From positions 11,936 through 17,457 of the forward strand of contig MFCJ01000105.1 in NCBI GenBank assembly GCA_001775255.1: a stretch of DNA of 5,522 bases. Reading direction: 5' to 3'. This document shows, one piece after another, positions 1-5,522 of this stretch; positions within the stretch are counted from its first letter, which is position 1, and each line of letters opens with the position of its first letter. This DNA comes from Candidatus Dadabacteria bacterium RIFCSPHIGHO2_12_FULL_53_21 (GTDB lineage Bacteria > Desulfobacterota_D > UBA1144 > Nemesobacterales > UBA2774). The notes beneath the pieces are model-generated. The model saw nothing but the letters and a program-made list of their open reading frames with translations. It was not told where the DNA came from and ran no database searches. The translations under genes and the position numbers were made by a program.

Positions 1-1637
1 CGAACTACGTGCTCCTGGAGTTAGGCCAGCCGCTGCACGCGTTTGACTACGACCTCGTAGAGGGAAGAAAGATAATCGTCAGGGCTGCGGGAGAGGGAGA
101 GGTTATAAAGACCCTCGACGGCGTCGAAAGGAAACTCGCGCCCGAAGACCTCCTTATTTGTGACGAGAGAAGACCGGTCGCGCTTGCGGGCGTGATGGGC
201 GGAGCGAATACCGAGGTATCCGGCGGTACGAAAAATATTCTGCTCGAAAGCGCATACTTCGACCCCTCGGCAATCAGGAAAACGTCGAGAAAGACGGGGC
301 TCAAATCGGAATCCTCTTACAGGTTCGAAAGGGGCGTAGACCCGAACGGGATAACGAAGGCGCTCGACAGGGCGGCCGAGCTTATCGGGGAATTATCCGG
401 GGGGCAGGTTGCAAAAGGCAGGATAGACGAGTATCCGGCAATAATCGAACCCTCTCTGGTCAGGCTCTCGCTGAAACGCGTTAATTCGATCCTCGGAACC
501 GCCATAGACGCGGGAGAGATTACGCGGATATCGGAGGGGCTCGGCTTCGAAAAGGCTGCGGCTTCAAACGGGGAGATCACTTTCCGCATCCCCACGTGGA
601 GAGTGGACGTTACGAGGGAGATCGACCTGATCGAGGAAATCGCAAGGCTCTACGGCTACGGCAACATCCCCAACACCCTGCCTTCCGTAACGATGAAATC
701 GGAGGGGGTAGATCCCGCTAAAAAGGTTCAGGGAAAATTTAAGGAAATATTCGTTTCAGGGGGGTTCTCGGAAGCGATAAACTTCAGCTTCGAAGACTAC
801 GAGCTTTTAACCCTCTTCGGAAAGACCGAGGCCGTCGGGATACTTAACCCGATTTCGAGCGAGGGGGCGGTAATGAGGACGAGCCTCCTGCCCGGTCTTA
901 TCAGAAACAGCGTACTCAACCTTAACAGGCAGGAGCAAAACGTAAGATTATTCGAGATCGGAAAAATATTCATACCTACCGGGAAGGGCAAGCTTCCTGT
1001 CGAAATAACGAAATTAGCCGCGGCTGCAACCGGAAGAAGACAGCCGGAACTATGGGACAAGGAGGAATTCGATTTCTACGACTTTAAAAACCTGCTCGAT
1101 AAGGGATTCGACGCCCTATCAATCTCAGGGAGCGTCAGATTCCGCAGGACAACGGAAATCGGGTTTCTCCACCCGGGCAAATCCGCCGTTATAACCGCCG
1201 GGGGTGAAGATTGCGGTTTTATAGGCGAGCTGCACCCGGACTTGAGCGACAAGCTCGAAATCTCGAAAAGGCTTTATGTAATGGAGCTGGATCTGGACAG
1301 GATAACCGGGGAATTCAGTGAAACGAGGAAGGCTTTCACCCCGCTTCCCAGATTCCCTGCTGTAAGAAGGGACATAGCTTTAATAATCGACGAGGAAACA
1401 CCCGTGGGCAGTATTCTCGAAGAGATTCAGAGCCTTCAGTCGAAGCTTATCGAGGATGCAGAGGTGTTCGACGTGTTTACGGGGAGCCCCGTGGAGAAGG
1501 GGAAGAAGAGCGTTGCGGTTTCGCTCCAGATGAGGGCCCAGGACAAGACCCTCACCGAGGAAGAAATAAATAAAGTACAGGATAAGACAATTAAAAAGCT
1601 ACAATTGGCTCTCGGGGCCGATTTGCGTACAATATAA
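1..1637 (+). CDS. pheT: Phenylalanyl-tRNA synthetase beta subunit, C-terminal two thirds (5' end outside window)
   Basis: PheT is the beta chain of the cytoplasmic alpha2-beta2 enzyme that charges tRNA-Phe with phenylalanine. The beta chain carries the editing site that removes mischarged tyrosine and the anticodon-binding domain. The reading frame is already open at base 3, so the GTG at 9 is an internal valine and not a start; 544 residues are visible of a family length near 800. Numbering from that GTG codon, the order is the end of the B3/B4 editing domain (ELGQPLHAFD at 4-13, AGVMGG 60-65, LLESAYFDP 78-86, RFERGVDP 105-112), the B5 domain (about 148-217), the catalytically inactive class II synthetase-like fold (about 240-435), and the C-terminal ferredoxin-like anticodon-binding domain (about 444-541, PLPRFPAVRRDIAL). 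It ends in TAA. ihfA follows after 21 bp, the usual proteobacterial order, and pheS is expected just upstream. The frame is intact. Confidence 0.97.
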   Translation, partial: NYVLLELGQPLHAFDYDLVEGRKIIVRAAGEGEVIKTLDGVERKLAPEDLLICDERRPVALAGVMGGANTEVSGGTKNILLESAYFDPSAIRKTSRKTGLKSESSYRFERGVDPNGITKALDRAAELIGELSGGQVAKGRIDEYPAIIEPSLVRLSLKRVNSILGTAIDAGEITRISEGLGFEKAAASNGEITFRIPTWRVDVTREIDLIEEIARLYGYGNIPNTLPSVTMKSEGVDPAKKVQGKFKEIFVSGGFSEAINFSFEDYELLTLFGKTEAVGILNPISSEGAVMRTSLLPGLIRNSVLNLNRQEQNVRLFEIGKIFIPTGKGKLPVEITKLAAAATGRRQPELWDKEEFDFYDFKNLLDKGFDALSISGSVRFRRTTEIGFLHPGKSAVITAGGEDCGFIGELHPDLSDKLEISKRLYVMELDLDRITGEFSETRKAFTPLPRFPAVRRDIALIIDEETPVGSILEEIQSLQSKLIEDAEVFDVFTGSPVEKGKKSVAVSLQMRAQDKTLTEEEINKVQDKTIKKLQLALGADLRTI

Positions 1638-1642
1638 CAAAC

Positions 1643-1650
1643 AGGAGAGG
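1643..1650 (+). promoter_or_regulatory. Ribosome-binding site of ihfA
   Basis: AGGAGAGG is a strong Shine-Dalgarno sequence lying 8 bp before the ATG at 1659. It supports that start and shows that ihfA has its own translation signal inside the pheT cluster. The two genes downstream of ihfA lack such a site. Confidence 0.8.
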
Positions 1651-1658
1651 TAAGCGAC

Positions 1659-1943
1659 ATGACGAAAAAAGAACTCGCGGACGTGATTCACACCAAGATC
1701 GGACTCTCCAAGAGGGAGTCTGCAGAAATAGTCGAGTTTTTCTTCGAGGTAGCCAAAGAGAAACTCAGCAGGGGCGAAGGGATAAAGCTTCCAAGGTTCG
1801 GCAGCTTCCGTGTACAGAGCCGGAAGGCCAGAAAGGGAAGAAACCCCGCCACGGGCGAAACGATTGAGATCGCAGAGAGACGCGCTGTCGTTTTCAAGCC
1901 GAGCAGGTTTCTCCGCGACGCAATCGACAAGCAAACAGCTTGA
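1659..1943 (+). CDS. ihfA: Integration host factor alpha subunit (HU/IHF DNA-binding family)
   Basis: This 94-residue protein belongs to the HU/IHF family of small nucleoid proteins, which bind as dimers in the minor groove and bend DNA sharply. IHF pairs an alpha with a beta chain and acts in transcription, replication and recombination. The N-terminal helices (about 3-40, with GLSKRESAEIVEFFF at 15-29) form the dimer body. The beta arm carries GRNPATGE at 60-67, whose Pro63 matches the proline that wedges between base pairs. LPRFGSF at 44-50 leads into the arm, with Arg46 where many members have Gly, Ser or Lys. Assignment as the alpha chain rather than HU rests on the GLSKRES-type N terminus, length and position directly after pheT, as in E. 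coli. No beta partner is in the window, so a homodimeric IHF/HU-like protein cannot be excluded. A strong Shine-Dalgarno site supports the start. It sits 3 bp before the DUF502 gene. Confidence 0.92.
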   Translation: MTKKELADVIHTKIGLSKRESAEIVEFFFEVAKEKLSRGEGIKLPRFGSFRVQSRKARKGRNPATGETIEIAERRAVVFKPSRFLRDAIDKQTA

Positions 1944-1946
1944 TGA

Positions 1947-2615
1947 ATGAGGCATATCTATAGTTTTTTCAAGCAGAACATACTCGCCGGTGTACTGGTC
2001 ACAGTACCGTTCGGTCTCACACTTTTTATATTATTCAAGCTCGGAGCGTGGATCGTATACCTCGTCAGCGCGGCCCCTGCCAGGCTGATCGGCGGCTATC
2101 TGACCGAACTCCCCAAAGGTTTATATGAAGCCGCCCTCTTCCTGATAGGACTCATCGGCACGCTGCTGATCGTCCTCTTTATCGGAGCGGTCGCGAGGAA
2201 CTTCATCGGCAGGAAGCTCGTCGATTTCGGCGAGGCGGTTATCTCTAAAATCCCTCTAACGAGAACAATCTACATAGCCACGAAGCAGGTAATAAATACG
2301 CTCTTCGTCGGCACCGGGATTAAAAATCTAAAGAGGGTCGCTCTTTTAGAGTTTCCGAGAAAAGGAGTTTATTCTATAGGTTTCATAACAGGGACGCTCG
2401 AAGCGGGCGTCCATCAGAACCAGTCCGGTCAAAAGCTCCTGAGCGTATTCGTACCCACGACCCCGAATCCCACGACCGGGTACTATGTAATGCTCCCCGA
2501 AGCGGACGTTACGGAGCTTCCGATAACGATCGAAGACGCGTTCAAGATAATAATGTCGGCAGGCCTCGCCACCAACAACATTGAAAATGCTCTCCCGGGT
2601 AAAGACAACAATTAA
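1947..2615 (+). CDS. DUF502 family integral membrane protein
   Basis: This 222-residue protein belongs to the DUF502 family, whose plant members are the COV1/LIKE-COV proteins. The biochemical function of the bacterial members is unknown to me. Two hydrophobic segments are visible, at about 12-40 and 61-83, so it should sit in the inner membrane with most of the C-terminal half soluble. Family-typical motifs follow: KIPLTRTIY (101-109), EFPRKGVYSIGFIT (135-148), VFVPTTPNPTTGYYVMLP (167-184) and ITIEDAFKIIMSAG (193-206). The ATG at 1947 is 3 bp after the ihfA stop and has no clear Shine-Dalgarno sequence. Translation is therefore probably coupled to ihfA; this is an inference. The last ten or so codons overlap the start of tilS in another frame. 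The polar tail (ALPGKDNN) lies past the conserved domain. Gene position suggests co-transcription with the tRNA genes but does not by itself show a shared role. Confidence 0.9.
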   Translation: MRHIYSFFKQNILAGVLVTVPFGLTLFILFKLGAWIVYLVSAAPARLIGGYLTELPKGLYEAALFLIGLIGTLLIVLFIGAVARNFIGRKLVDFGEAVISKIPLTRTIYIATKQVINTLFVGTGIKNLKRVALLEFPRKGVYSIGFITGTLEAGVHQNQSGQKLLSVFVPTTPNPTTGYYVMLPEADVTELPITIEDAFKIIMSAGLATNNIENALPGKDNN

Positions 2616-3951
2616 AAAATACGGGATGCTCGAGCCCGAAGAAAGGGTGGTCGTCGGGGTCTCGGGGGGCGCTGATTCCATATGCCTTCTTCACGTCCTT
2701 CTGGAATTACATGAATATGGCACGGATATTATCGTCGCTCATTTAGACCATGGAATAAGGGGTAAAGAGGCGAAGAGAGACTCGTTATTCGTAAAGAGAA
2801 CGGCCGAGTCCCTCGGTTTGAAATTCGAGCAGGGCGAAGCGGACGTCCCCCGCTTCAGGAAAGAATCGAAGCTTACACTCGAAGAGGCCGCCAGGGTGCG
2901 GCGTTACGAGTTCCTCGAGGAAACGCGTGTGAAATACAGGGCGGACAGGATAGCGACCGCCCATACGCTCGACGACCAGGCCGAGACCGTATTGATGAGG
3001 CTCATCAGGGGCAGCGGCAGGAAGGGGCTCTCGGGCATACCACCTGTATCAAATGGGGTGATAATAAGACCCCTCATCGAAACCGGTCGCCGGGAGATAG
3101 AAAAGTACCTTGTATCAAATGGTATTAAATGGATCGAGGATTCGACGAACAAGCTCAGGACGATACACAGGAACAGGATAAGGCTCGACCTGCTGCCGGA
3201 GCTGGAAAAATATAACCCTAAGATCAAGGAGACCCTTTCGAGAACCTCCGATCTGCTGAGGATCGAAGAAGATTATATAGACCGGGAGGCGAAAAAATAT
3301 TTCAGACGTATCTTTACGCCCGGCGAATCCGAATTGAAGGGGGATTTGAGAAAATTCAGACGACTCCATCAAGCCCTCAGGTTAAGCGTCCTCAGGCTGG
3401 CAATCCAGGGGCTTGAAAAGGGCCTTAAGAACATTACATCCCTCCACATCATGGCCGCTGACGTATTCCTGACGTCGGATGCGGCGTCGGGAGAAATAGA
3501 GTTCCCGGACGAAATGGTAATCGCCAAGGGGTATGATTCATTCCTCGTAACCGCCAGGTCCGGTCTCGAGCGCAGATTCTCCTACGTTATCGCTTCACCC
3601 GGGAAATGGAGCTTCCCCGGGTTCGAGGTCGATATCGAGAAGGTATCGGCCGGCACACTGGAGGAAGAGAGAGAAGACGTAGTTTATCTGGATGCCGGCA
3701 AGATAGGGTTCCCGATCGAGGTAAGGGGCTTCAGGGCCGGGGACAGGTTCATCCCGCTCGGGATGAAGGACGAGAAAAAGCTAAAAAACTTCTTCGTGGA
3801 TGAGAAAATCCCCCGCTTCGAGAGATACAGGGTCCCGATATTCACGACCGGGGGGGAGATATTCTGGATCGGGGGCATGAGGATCGACGAAAGGTTCAAG
3901 GTGAGAAAGATAGGGAAGAAGGCGCTTAAACTGAGCATCCGAATCCAATAA
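2587..3951 (+). CDS. tilS: tRNA(Ile)-lysidine synthetase
   Basis: TilS uses ATP and lysine to convert C34 of the CAU-anticodon tRNA-Ile into lysidine, so that the tRNA reads AUA as isoleucine and is no longer charged with methionine. It is cytoplasmic and normally essential. From the ATG at 2587 (454 residues), the PP-loop ATPase motif SGGADS is at 26-31, followed by AHLDHGIRG (51-59), AHTLDDQAETVLMRLIRGSG (125-144), and DSTN with NRIR (185-199) closing the N-terminal catalytic domain. A helical linker covers about 210-330. The C-terminal TilS domain runs from about 365 to 445, with GFRAGDRFIPLGM at 381-393 and a basic end. This fits the long form of the family. The chosen ATG gives the usual short lead (MLSRVKTTIKKYGML) before the PP-loop. 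An in-frame TTG at 2581 is the alternative and would add two residues. Neither start has an obvious Shine-Dalgarno site, and both overlap the DUF502 gene. ftsH, often the next gene in other bacteria, is absent here. Confidence 0.95.
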   Translation: MLSRVKTTIKKYGMLEPEERVVVGVSGGADSICLLHVLLELHEYGTDIIVAHLDHGIRGKEAKRDSLFVKRTAESLGLKFEQGEADVPRFRKESKLTLEEAARVRRYEFLEETRVKYRADRIATAHTLDDQAETVLMRLIRGSGRKGLSGIPPVSNGVIIRPLIETGRREIEKYLVSNGIKWIEDSTNKLRTIHRNRIRLDLLPELEKYNPKIKETLSRTSDLLRIEEDYIDREAKKYFRRIFTPGESELKGDLRKFRRLHQALRLSVLRLAIQGLEKGLKNITSLHIMAADVFLTSDAASGEIEFPDEMVIAKGYDSFLVTARSGLERRFSYVIASPGKWSFPGFEVDIEKVSAGTLEEEREDVVYLDAGKIGFPIEVRGFRAGDRFIPLGMKDEKKLKNFFVDEKIPRFERYRVPIFTTGGEIFWIGGMRIDERFKVRKIGKKALKLSIRIQ

Positions 3952-3969
3952 ATCTTCGGGCGAACGGTT

Positions 3970-4935
3970 TCACAGTTCCTTCCCGACATTGAGCGCCAGA
4001 TAGGCCGCGCCTATTATCCCCTCGTCGTCCCCGAGCACGCTCTTCATCACCTTTACCCTTTCGGCAGGGGCCCGGAGCGCCCTTCGTTTAAGCTCCGCGA
4101 GCACCCTGTCGATAAACATTTCCCAGGCTTGTGAAACGCCCCCGCCGATTACTATCATTTCGACGTTCAGGATATTTACGAGGCTCGCCATACCTATCCC
4201 GAGCGCGGTGCCGAACTGCTCCCATATCCCGAGCGCGGCCCGATCGCCCTCGAGAGCCGCCTTCATGACGGCTTCCGGTATCCTGCCCGGGTCTTCATCC
4301 TCTACCAGTTCCCCGAGCGCGGTTTGCGAACTCGAATCCGAGAGGACTTCTTTTACCATGCGCCTGATGGCTGTCGCCGAAGAGTAGCTTTCGAGGCATC
4401 CGTAATTCCCGCAGTTGCATTTCGCTCCGTCAGGATAGATAGTCATGTGGCCGACCTCCCCTCCCATGCCGTCAGCACCCCTCCAGAGCTTGCCGTCGAG
4501 GACTATGCCGCCGCCGACCCCTGTCCCGAGCGTGATTATCACGAGCGACCCGACATCCTTACCGGCCCCCATCCACCACTCCCCGACGGCGGCGCAGTTG
4601 GCGTCGTTTTCTATGATTACCGGAACGGCATCCCCCAGTCTTGCGCGGAGGTTCTCCCTTATAGGATAGTTATTCACGTTGCATATATTAGGCGCCTGGG
4701 TGATTATTCCGGCCTTGAAGTCGATTATTCCCGGGATACCGAACCCCACCGCGGATACATCTTCACCCCCGCCAATGTTCTTAATCAGTCTGACCAGATT
4801 GTCGATAACGGCTTCGATACCCTGATCGGCATCGGACGCGACCTTCATACGGTTTATTATTTTTCCGTCCGGGCCGACAAGAGCCCCCCTCAGGTTGGTG
4901 CCTCCGACGTCTATTCCGATAACCCTCTTTTCCAT
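3970..4935 (-). CDS. glcK: ROK-family glucokinase
   Basis: ROK-family sugar kinases phosphorylate glucose or a related hexose with ATP in the cytoplasm; the family also contains fructokinases, N-acetyl-hexosamine kinases and DNA-binding repressors. This 321-residue protein has no N-terminal helix-turn-helix, so it is a kinase and not a repressor. Motifs in order are the phosphate loop DVGGTN (9-14), GFGIPGIID (64-72), ENDANCAA (109-116) with the likely catalytic base Asp111, LGTGVGGG (136-143), and EVGH (160-163). Next is the ROK zinc site CNCGNYGCLE, with Cys173, Cys175 and Cys180 acting beside His163. VIGGGVSQ (262-269) and GDDEGIIGAAYLA (302-314) complete the ATPase fold. Glucose specificity is inferred from the ENDAN and EVGH pattern; another hexose remains possible. 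The ATG is preceded by GGAAGG at good spacing. The gene converges on tilS, with 18 bp between stop codons, and diverges from the acyl-CoA dehydrogenase. Its long antisense open frames are shadows. Confidence 0.93.
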   Translation of the reverse strand: MEKRVIGIDVGGTNLRGALVGPDGKIINRMKVASDADQGIEAVIDNLVRLIKNIGGGEDVSAVGFGIPGIIDFKAGIITQAPNICNVNNYPIRENLRARLGDAVPVIIENDANCAAVGEWWMGAGKDVGSLVIITLGTGVGGGIVLDGKLWRGADGMGGEVGHMTIYPDGAKCNCGNYGCLESYSSATAIRRMVKEVLSDSSSQTALGELVEDEDPGRIPEAVMKAALEGDRAALGIWEQFGTALGIGMASLVNILNVEMIVIGGGVSQAWEMFIDRVLAELKRRALRAPAERVKVMKSVLGDDEGIIGAAYLALNVGKEL

Positions 4936-4944
4936 ATCGTTCGC

Positions 4945-4950
4945 CCTTCC
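4945..4950 (-). promoter_or_regulatory. Ribosome-binding site of the glucokinase gene
   Basis: Read on the minus strand, GGAAGG lies 9 bp before the ATG at 4935. It supports this start and the full N-terminal phosphate-loop strand of the protein. Confidence 0.7.
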
Positions 4951-4955
4951 GTATA

Positions 4956-4991
4956 AAAATATTTCAATCCATGCTGTAAAATATCATCCAT
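4956..4991. repeat. Imperfect direct repeat in the divergent intergenic region
   Basis: Two copies of AAAATAT followed by ATCCAT occur in tandem. In the first, AAAATAT (4956-4962) and ATCCAT (4967-4972) are 4 bp apart; in the second, AAAATAT (4978-4984) and ATCCAT (4986-4991) are 1 bp apart. The ATCCAT boxes are 19 bp apart and the AAAATAT boxes 22 bp apart, close to two helical turns. The first half also contains the palindrome AAATATTT (4957-4964). The position between two divergent genes would suit a regulator site, but no known operator is recognised and AT-rich DNA can give such matches by chance. Confidence 0.3.
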
Positions 4992-5008
4992 ACTCGGGTT
5001 TGTGTAAA
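4980..5008 (-). promoter_or_regulatory. Possible sigma-70 type promoter for the glucokinase gene
   Basis: On the minus strand, TTTACA (5008-5003) matches five of six bases of the -35 consensus. It is followed after exactly 17 bp by GATATT (4985-4980), which matches four of six bases of the -10 consensus. This would give a short leader of roughly 35-40 bases. A second TTTACA (4980-4975), with the weaker TTTATA 17 bp later (4957-4952), is an alternative. I found no convincing plus-strand promoter for the acyl-CoA dehydrogenase. The promoter consensus of this organism is unknown, so the call is tentative. Confidence 0.3.
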
Positions 5009-5011
5009 GAC

Positions 5012-5017
5012 GGAGAG
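5012..5017 (+). promoter_or_regulatory. Ribosome-binding site of the acyl-CoA dehydrogenase gene
   Basis: GGAGAG lies 9 bp before the ATG at 5027. It fixes the start of the partial gene that runs off the right edge. The spacing is slightly long but usual. Confidence 0.7.
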
Positions 5018-5026
5018 AAAAACTAA

Positions 5027-5522
5027 ATGGATTTCGACTTCACGGAAGAACAGAAGATGATAAGAAACGTCGCGAGGGAATTCGCCAGGAAGGAGATCGC
5101 GCCTGCCGCAGAATACTACGACAGGAACTCGGAGTTCCCGCATGAAATTCAGACTAAGGCACGCAAGCTCGGATTGATAAACGTGGTCATACCCGAGGAG
5201 TACGGCGGCTCGGGACTTTCCGCGATCGAGATGATATTGGTAACGGAAGAGCTCGCGTGGGGCTGCGCGGGAATCGCCGTGGGCGGGATTGCAATCAACA
5301 CGCTGACAGCTCAGCCGATTCTGCTCGCTGGCGACCATGAGCAGAAAAAGAGGTATCTCGGCCTCCTCTCCGAGGGGTTCGGATCATACTGCGTCTCGGA
5401 GCCGAACGCAGGCTCTGACGTGGCTTCCATGCACACGAGCGCGAGGAAGCTCAAAGACAGGTACATACTCAACGGCCAGAAGACCTGGATATCGAACGCT
5501 AACGAGGCATCCTTTTTCGTCG
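5027..5522 (+). CDS. Acyl-CoA dehydrogenase, medium-chain-like, N-terminal part (3' end outside window)
   Basis: This enzyme is an FAD-dependent dehydrogenase that introduces the alpha-beta double bond into an acyl-CoA, the first step of beta-oxidation or of amino-acid and organic-acid breakdown. It passes electrons to electron-transfer flavoprotein. The frame from the ATG at 5027 is open to the window edge: 165 full codons of an expected 380-400. The N-terminal helical domain (DFTEEQKMIRNVAREFAR at 4-21, GLINVVIPEEYGGSGLS at 49-65, EELAWGC at 74-80) leads into the beta domain. The family signature CVSEPNAGSDVAS (122-134) and the flavin-contacting KTWISN (152-157) lie there. The catalytic glutamate lies beyond the window and cannot be checked. 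Segments such as AGDHEQKKRYLG and YCVSEP resemble medium-chain acyl-CoA dehydrogenases most, but substrate length cannot be read with certainty. A Shine-Dalgarno site supports the start. It is transcribed divergently from the glucokinase gene. Confidence 0.94.
   Translation, partial: MDFDFTEEQKMIRNVAREFARKEIAPAAEYYDRNSEFPHEIQTKARKLGLINVVIPEEYGGSGLSAIEMILVTEELAWGCAGIAVGGIAINTLTAQPILLAGDHEQKKRYLGLLSEGFGSYCVSEPNAGSDVASMHTSARKLKDRYILNGQKTWISNANEASFFV

Noticed and set aside
9..11. GTG at base 9 as the start of the first gene
   Set aside because: The frame is open upstream to the window edge, and the preceding codons (Asn-Tyr) continue the conserved PheT motif. The gene is truncated by the window and does not begin here.
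1599..1955. A minus-strand open frame covering ihfA
   Set aside because: ihfA on the plus strand is unmistakable, and the antisense translation has no recognisable domain or supporting start signal.
3606..3803. A 65-codon plus-strand frame inside tilS
   Set aside because: It lies in another frame within the conserved C-terminal part of tilS and is an arginine/glycine-rich shadow.
3939..3959. A rho-independent terminator between tilS and the glucokinase gene
   Set aside because: The stem is only 5 bp with an 11-base loop and no T-run follows on either strand, so it is not called as a terminator.
4324..4956. A 210-codon plus-strand open frame opposite the glucokinase gene
   Set aside because: It is wholly antisense to a clear ROK kinase carrying all family motifs. 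Its translation is low in hydrophobic structure, rich in Pro, His and Arg, and matches no family I recognise. It is a shadow of the codon bias.
4962..4990. A plus-strand promoter for the acyl-CoA dehydrogenase (TTTCAA with a downstream AT-rich box)
   Set aside because: At 16-18 bp from TTTCAA no good -10 box is present, and TAAAAT at 4977-4982 has no -35 partner at the right distance.
4964..5338. A 124-codon minus-strand open frame at the right end
   Set aside because: It lies opposite the acyl-CoA dehydrogenase, whose plus-strand frame has a ribosome-binding site and the family signature.

Overview
This is an ordinary bacterial chromosomal window. It carries five complete or near-complete housekeeping and metabolic genes plus the start of a sixth, packed with almost no spare DNA. 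I see no mobile element, CRISPR array, tRNA, rRNA, phage gene or defence cassette. The sequence is moderately GC-rich. All genes share the same codon habits: AGG/AGA is common for Arg, ATA for Ile and TCG for Ser. Nothing looks recently transferred. The pheT-ihfA arrangement and an IHF-alpha type protein point to Proteobacteria in the broad sense. The gene mix and codon use suggest a deltaproteobacterial or related uncultured lineage (Desulfobacterota or Dadabacteria-like). That placement is an inference and is not proven by anything in the window.

Bases 1-3951 are a plus-strand cluster. It holds the C-terminal two thirds of pheT (phenylalanyl-tRNA synthetase beta subunit, cut by the left edge), then ihfA (integration host factor alpha subunit), a DUF502 membrane protein, and tilS (tRNA-Ile lysidine synthetase). 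The gaps are 21 bp (pheT-ihfA), 3 bp (ihfA-DUF502) and a 29-bp overlap (DUF502-tilS). This is most simply read as one operon whose promoter lies upstream, probably before pheS. Two of the four genes act on tRNA: PheT charges and proofreads tRNA-Phe, and TilS modifies the CAU anticodon of a tRNA-Ile so that it reads AUA. AUA is a common codon in this window.

Bases 3970-4935 carry a convergent minus-strand ROK-family glucokinase, whose stop codon lies 18 bp past the tilS stop. A 91-bp divergent intergenic region (4936-5026) follows. It holds ribosome-binding sites for both flanking genes, a possible promoter for the glucokinase, and a short imperfect direct repeat.

From 5027 to the right edge, an open plus-strand frame encodes the first 165 residues of an acyl-CoA dehydrogenase that resembles the medium-chain class, including the family signature. 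The frame runs out of the window. No stretch longer than 100 bp is without a gene. I did not find a previously undescribed system here. The observations listed are small ones about overlap, residues and gene order.
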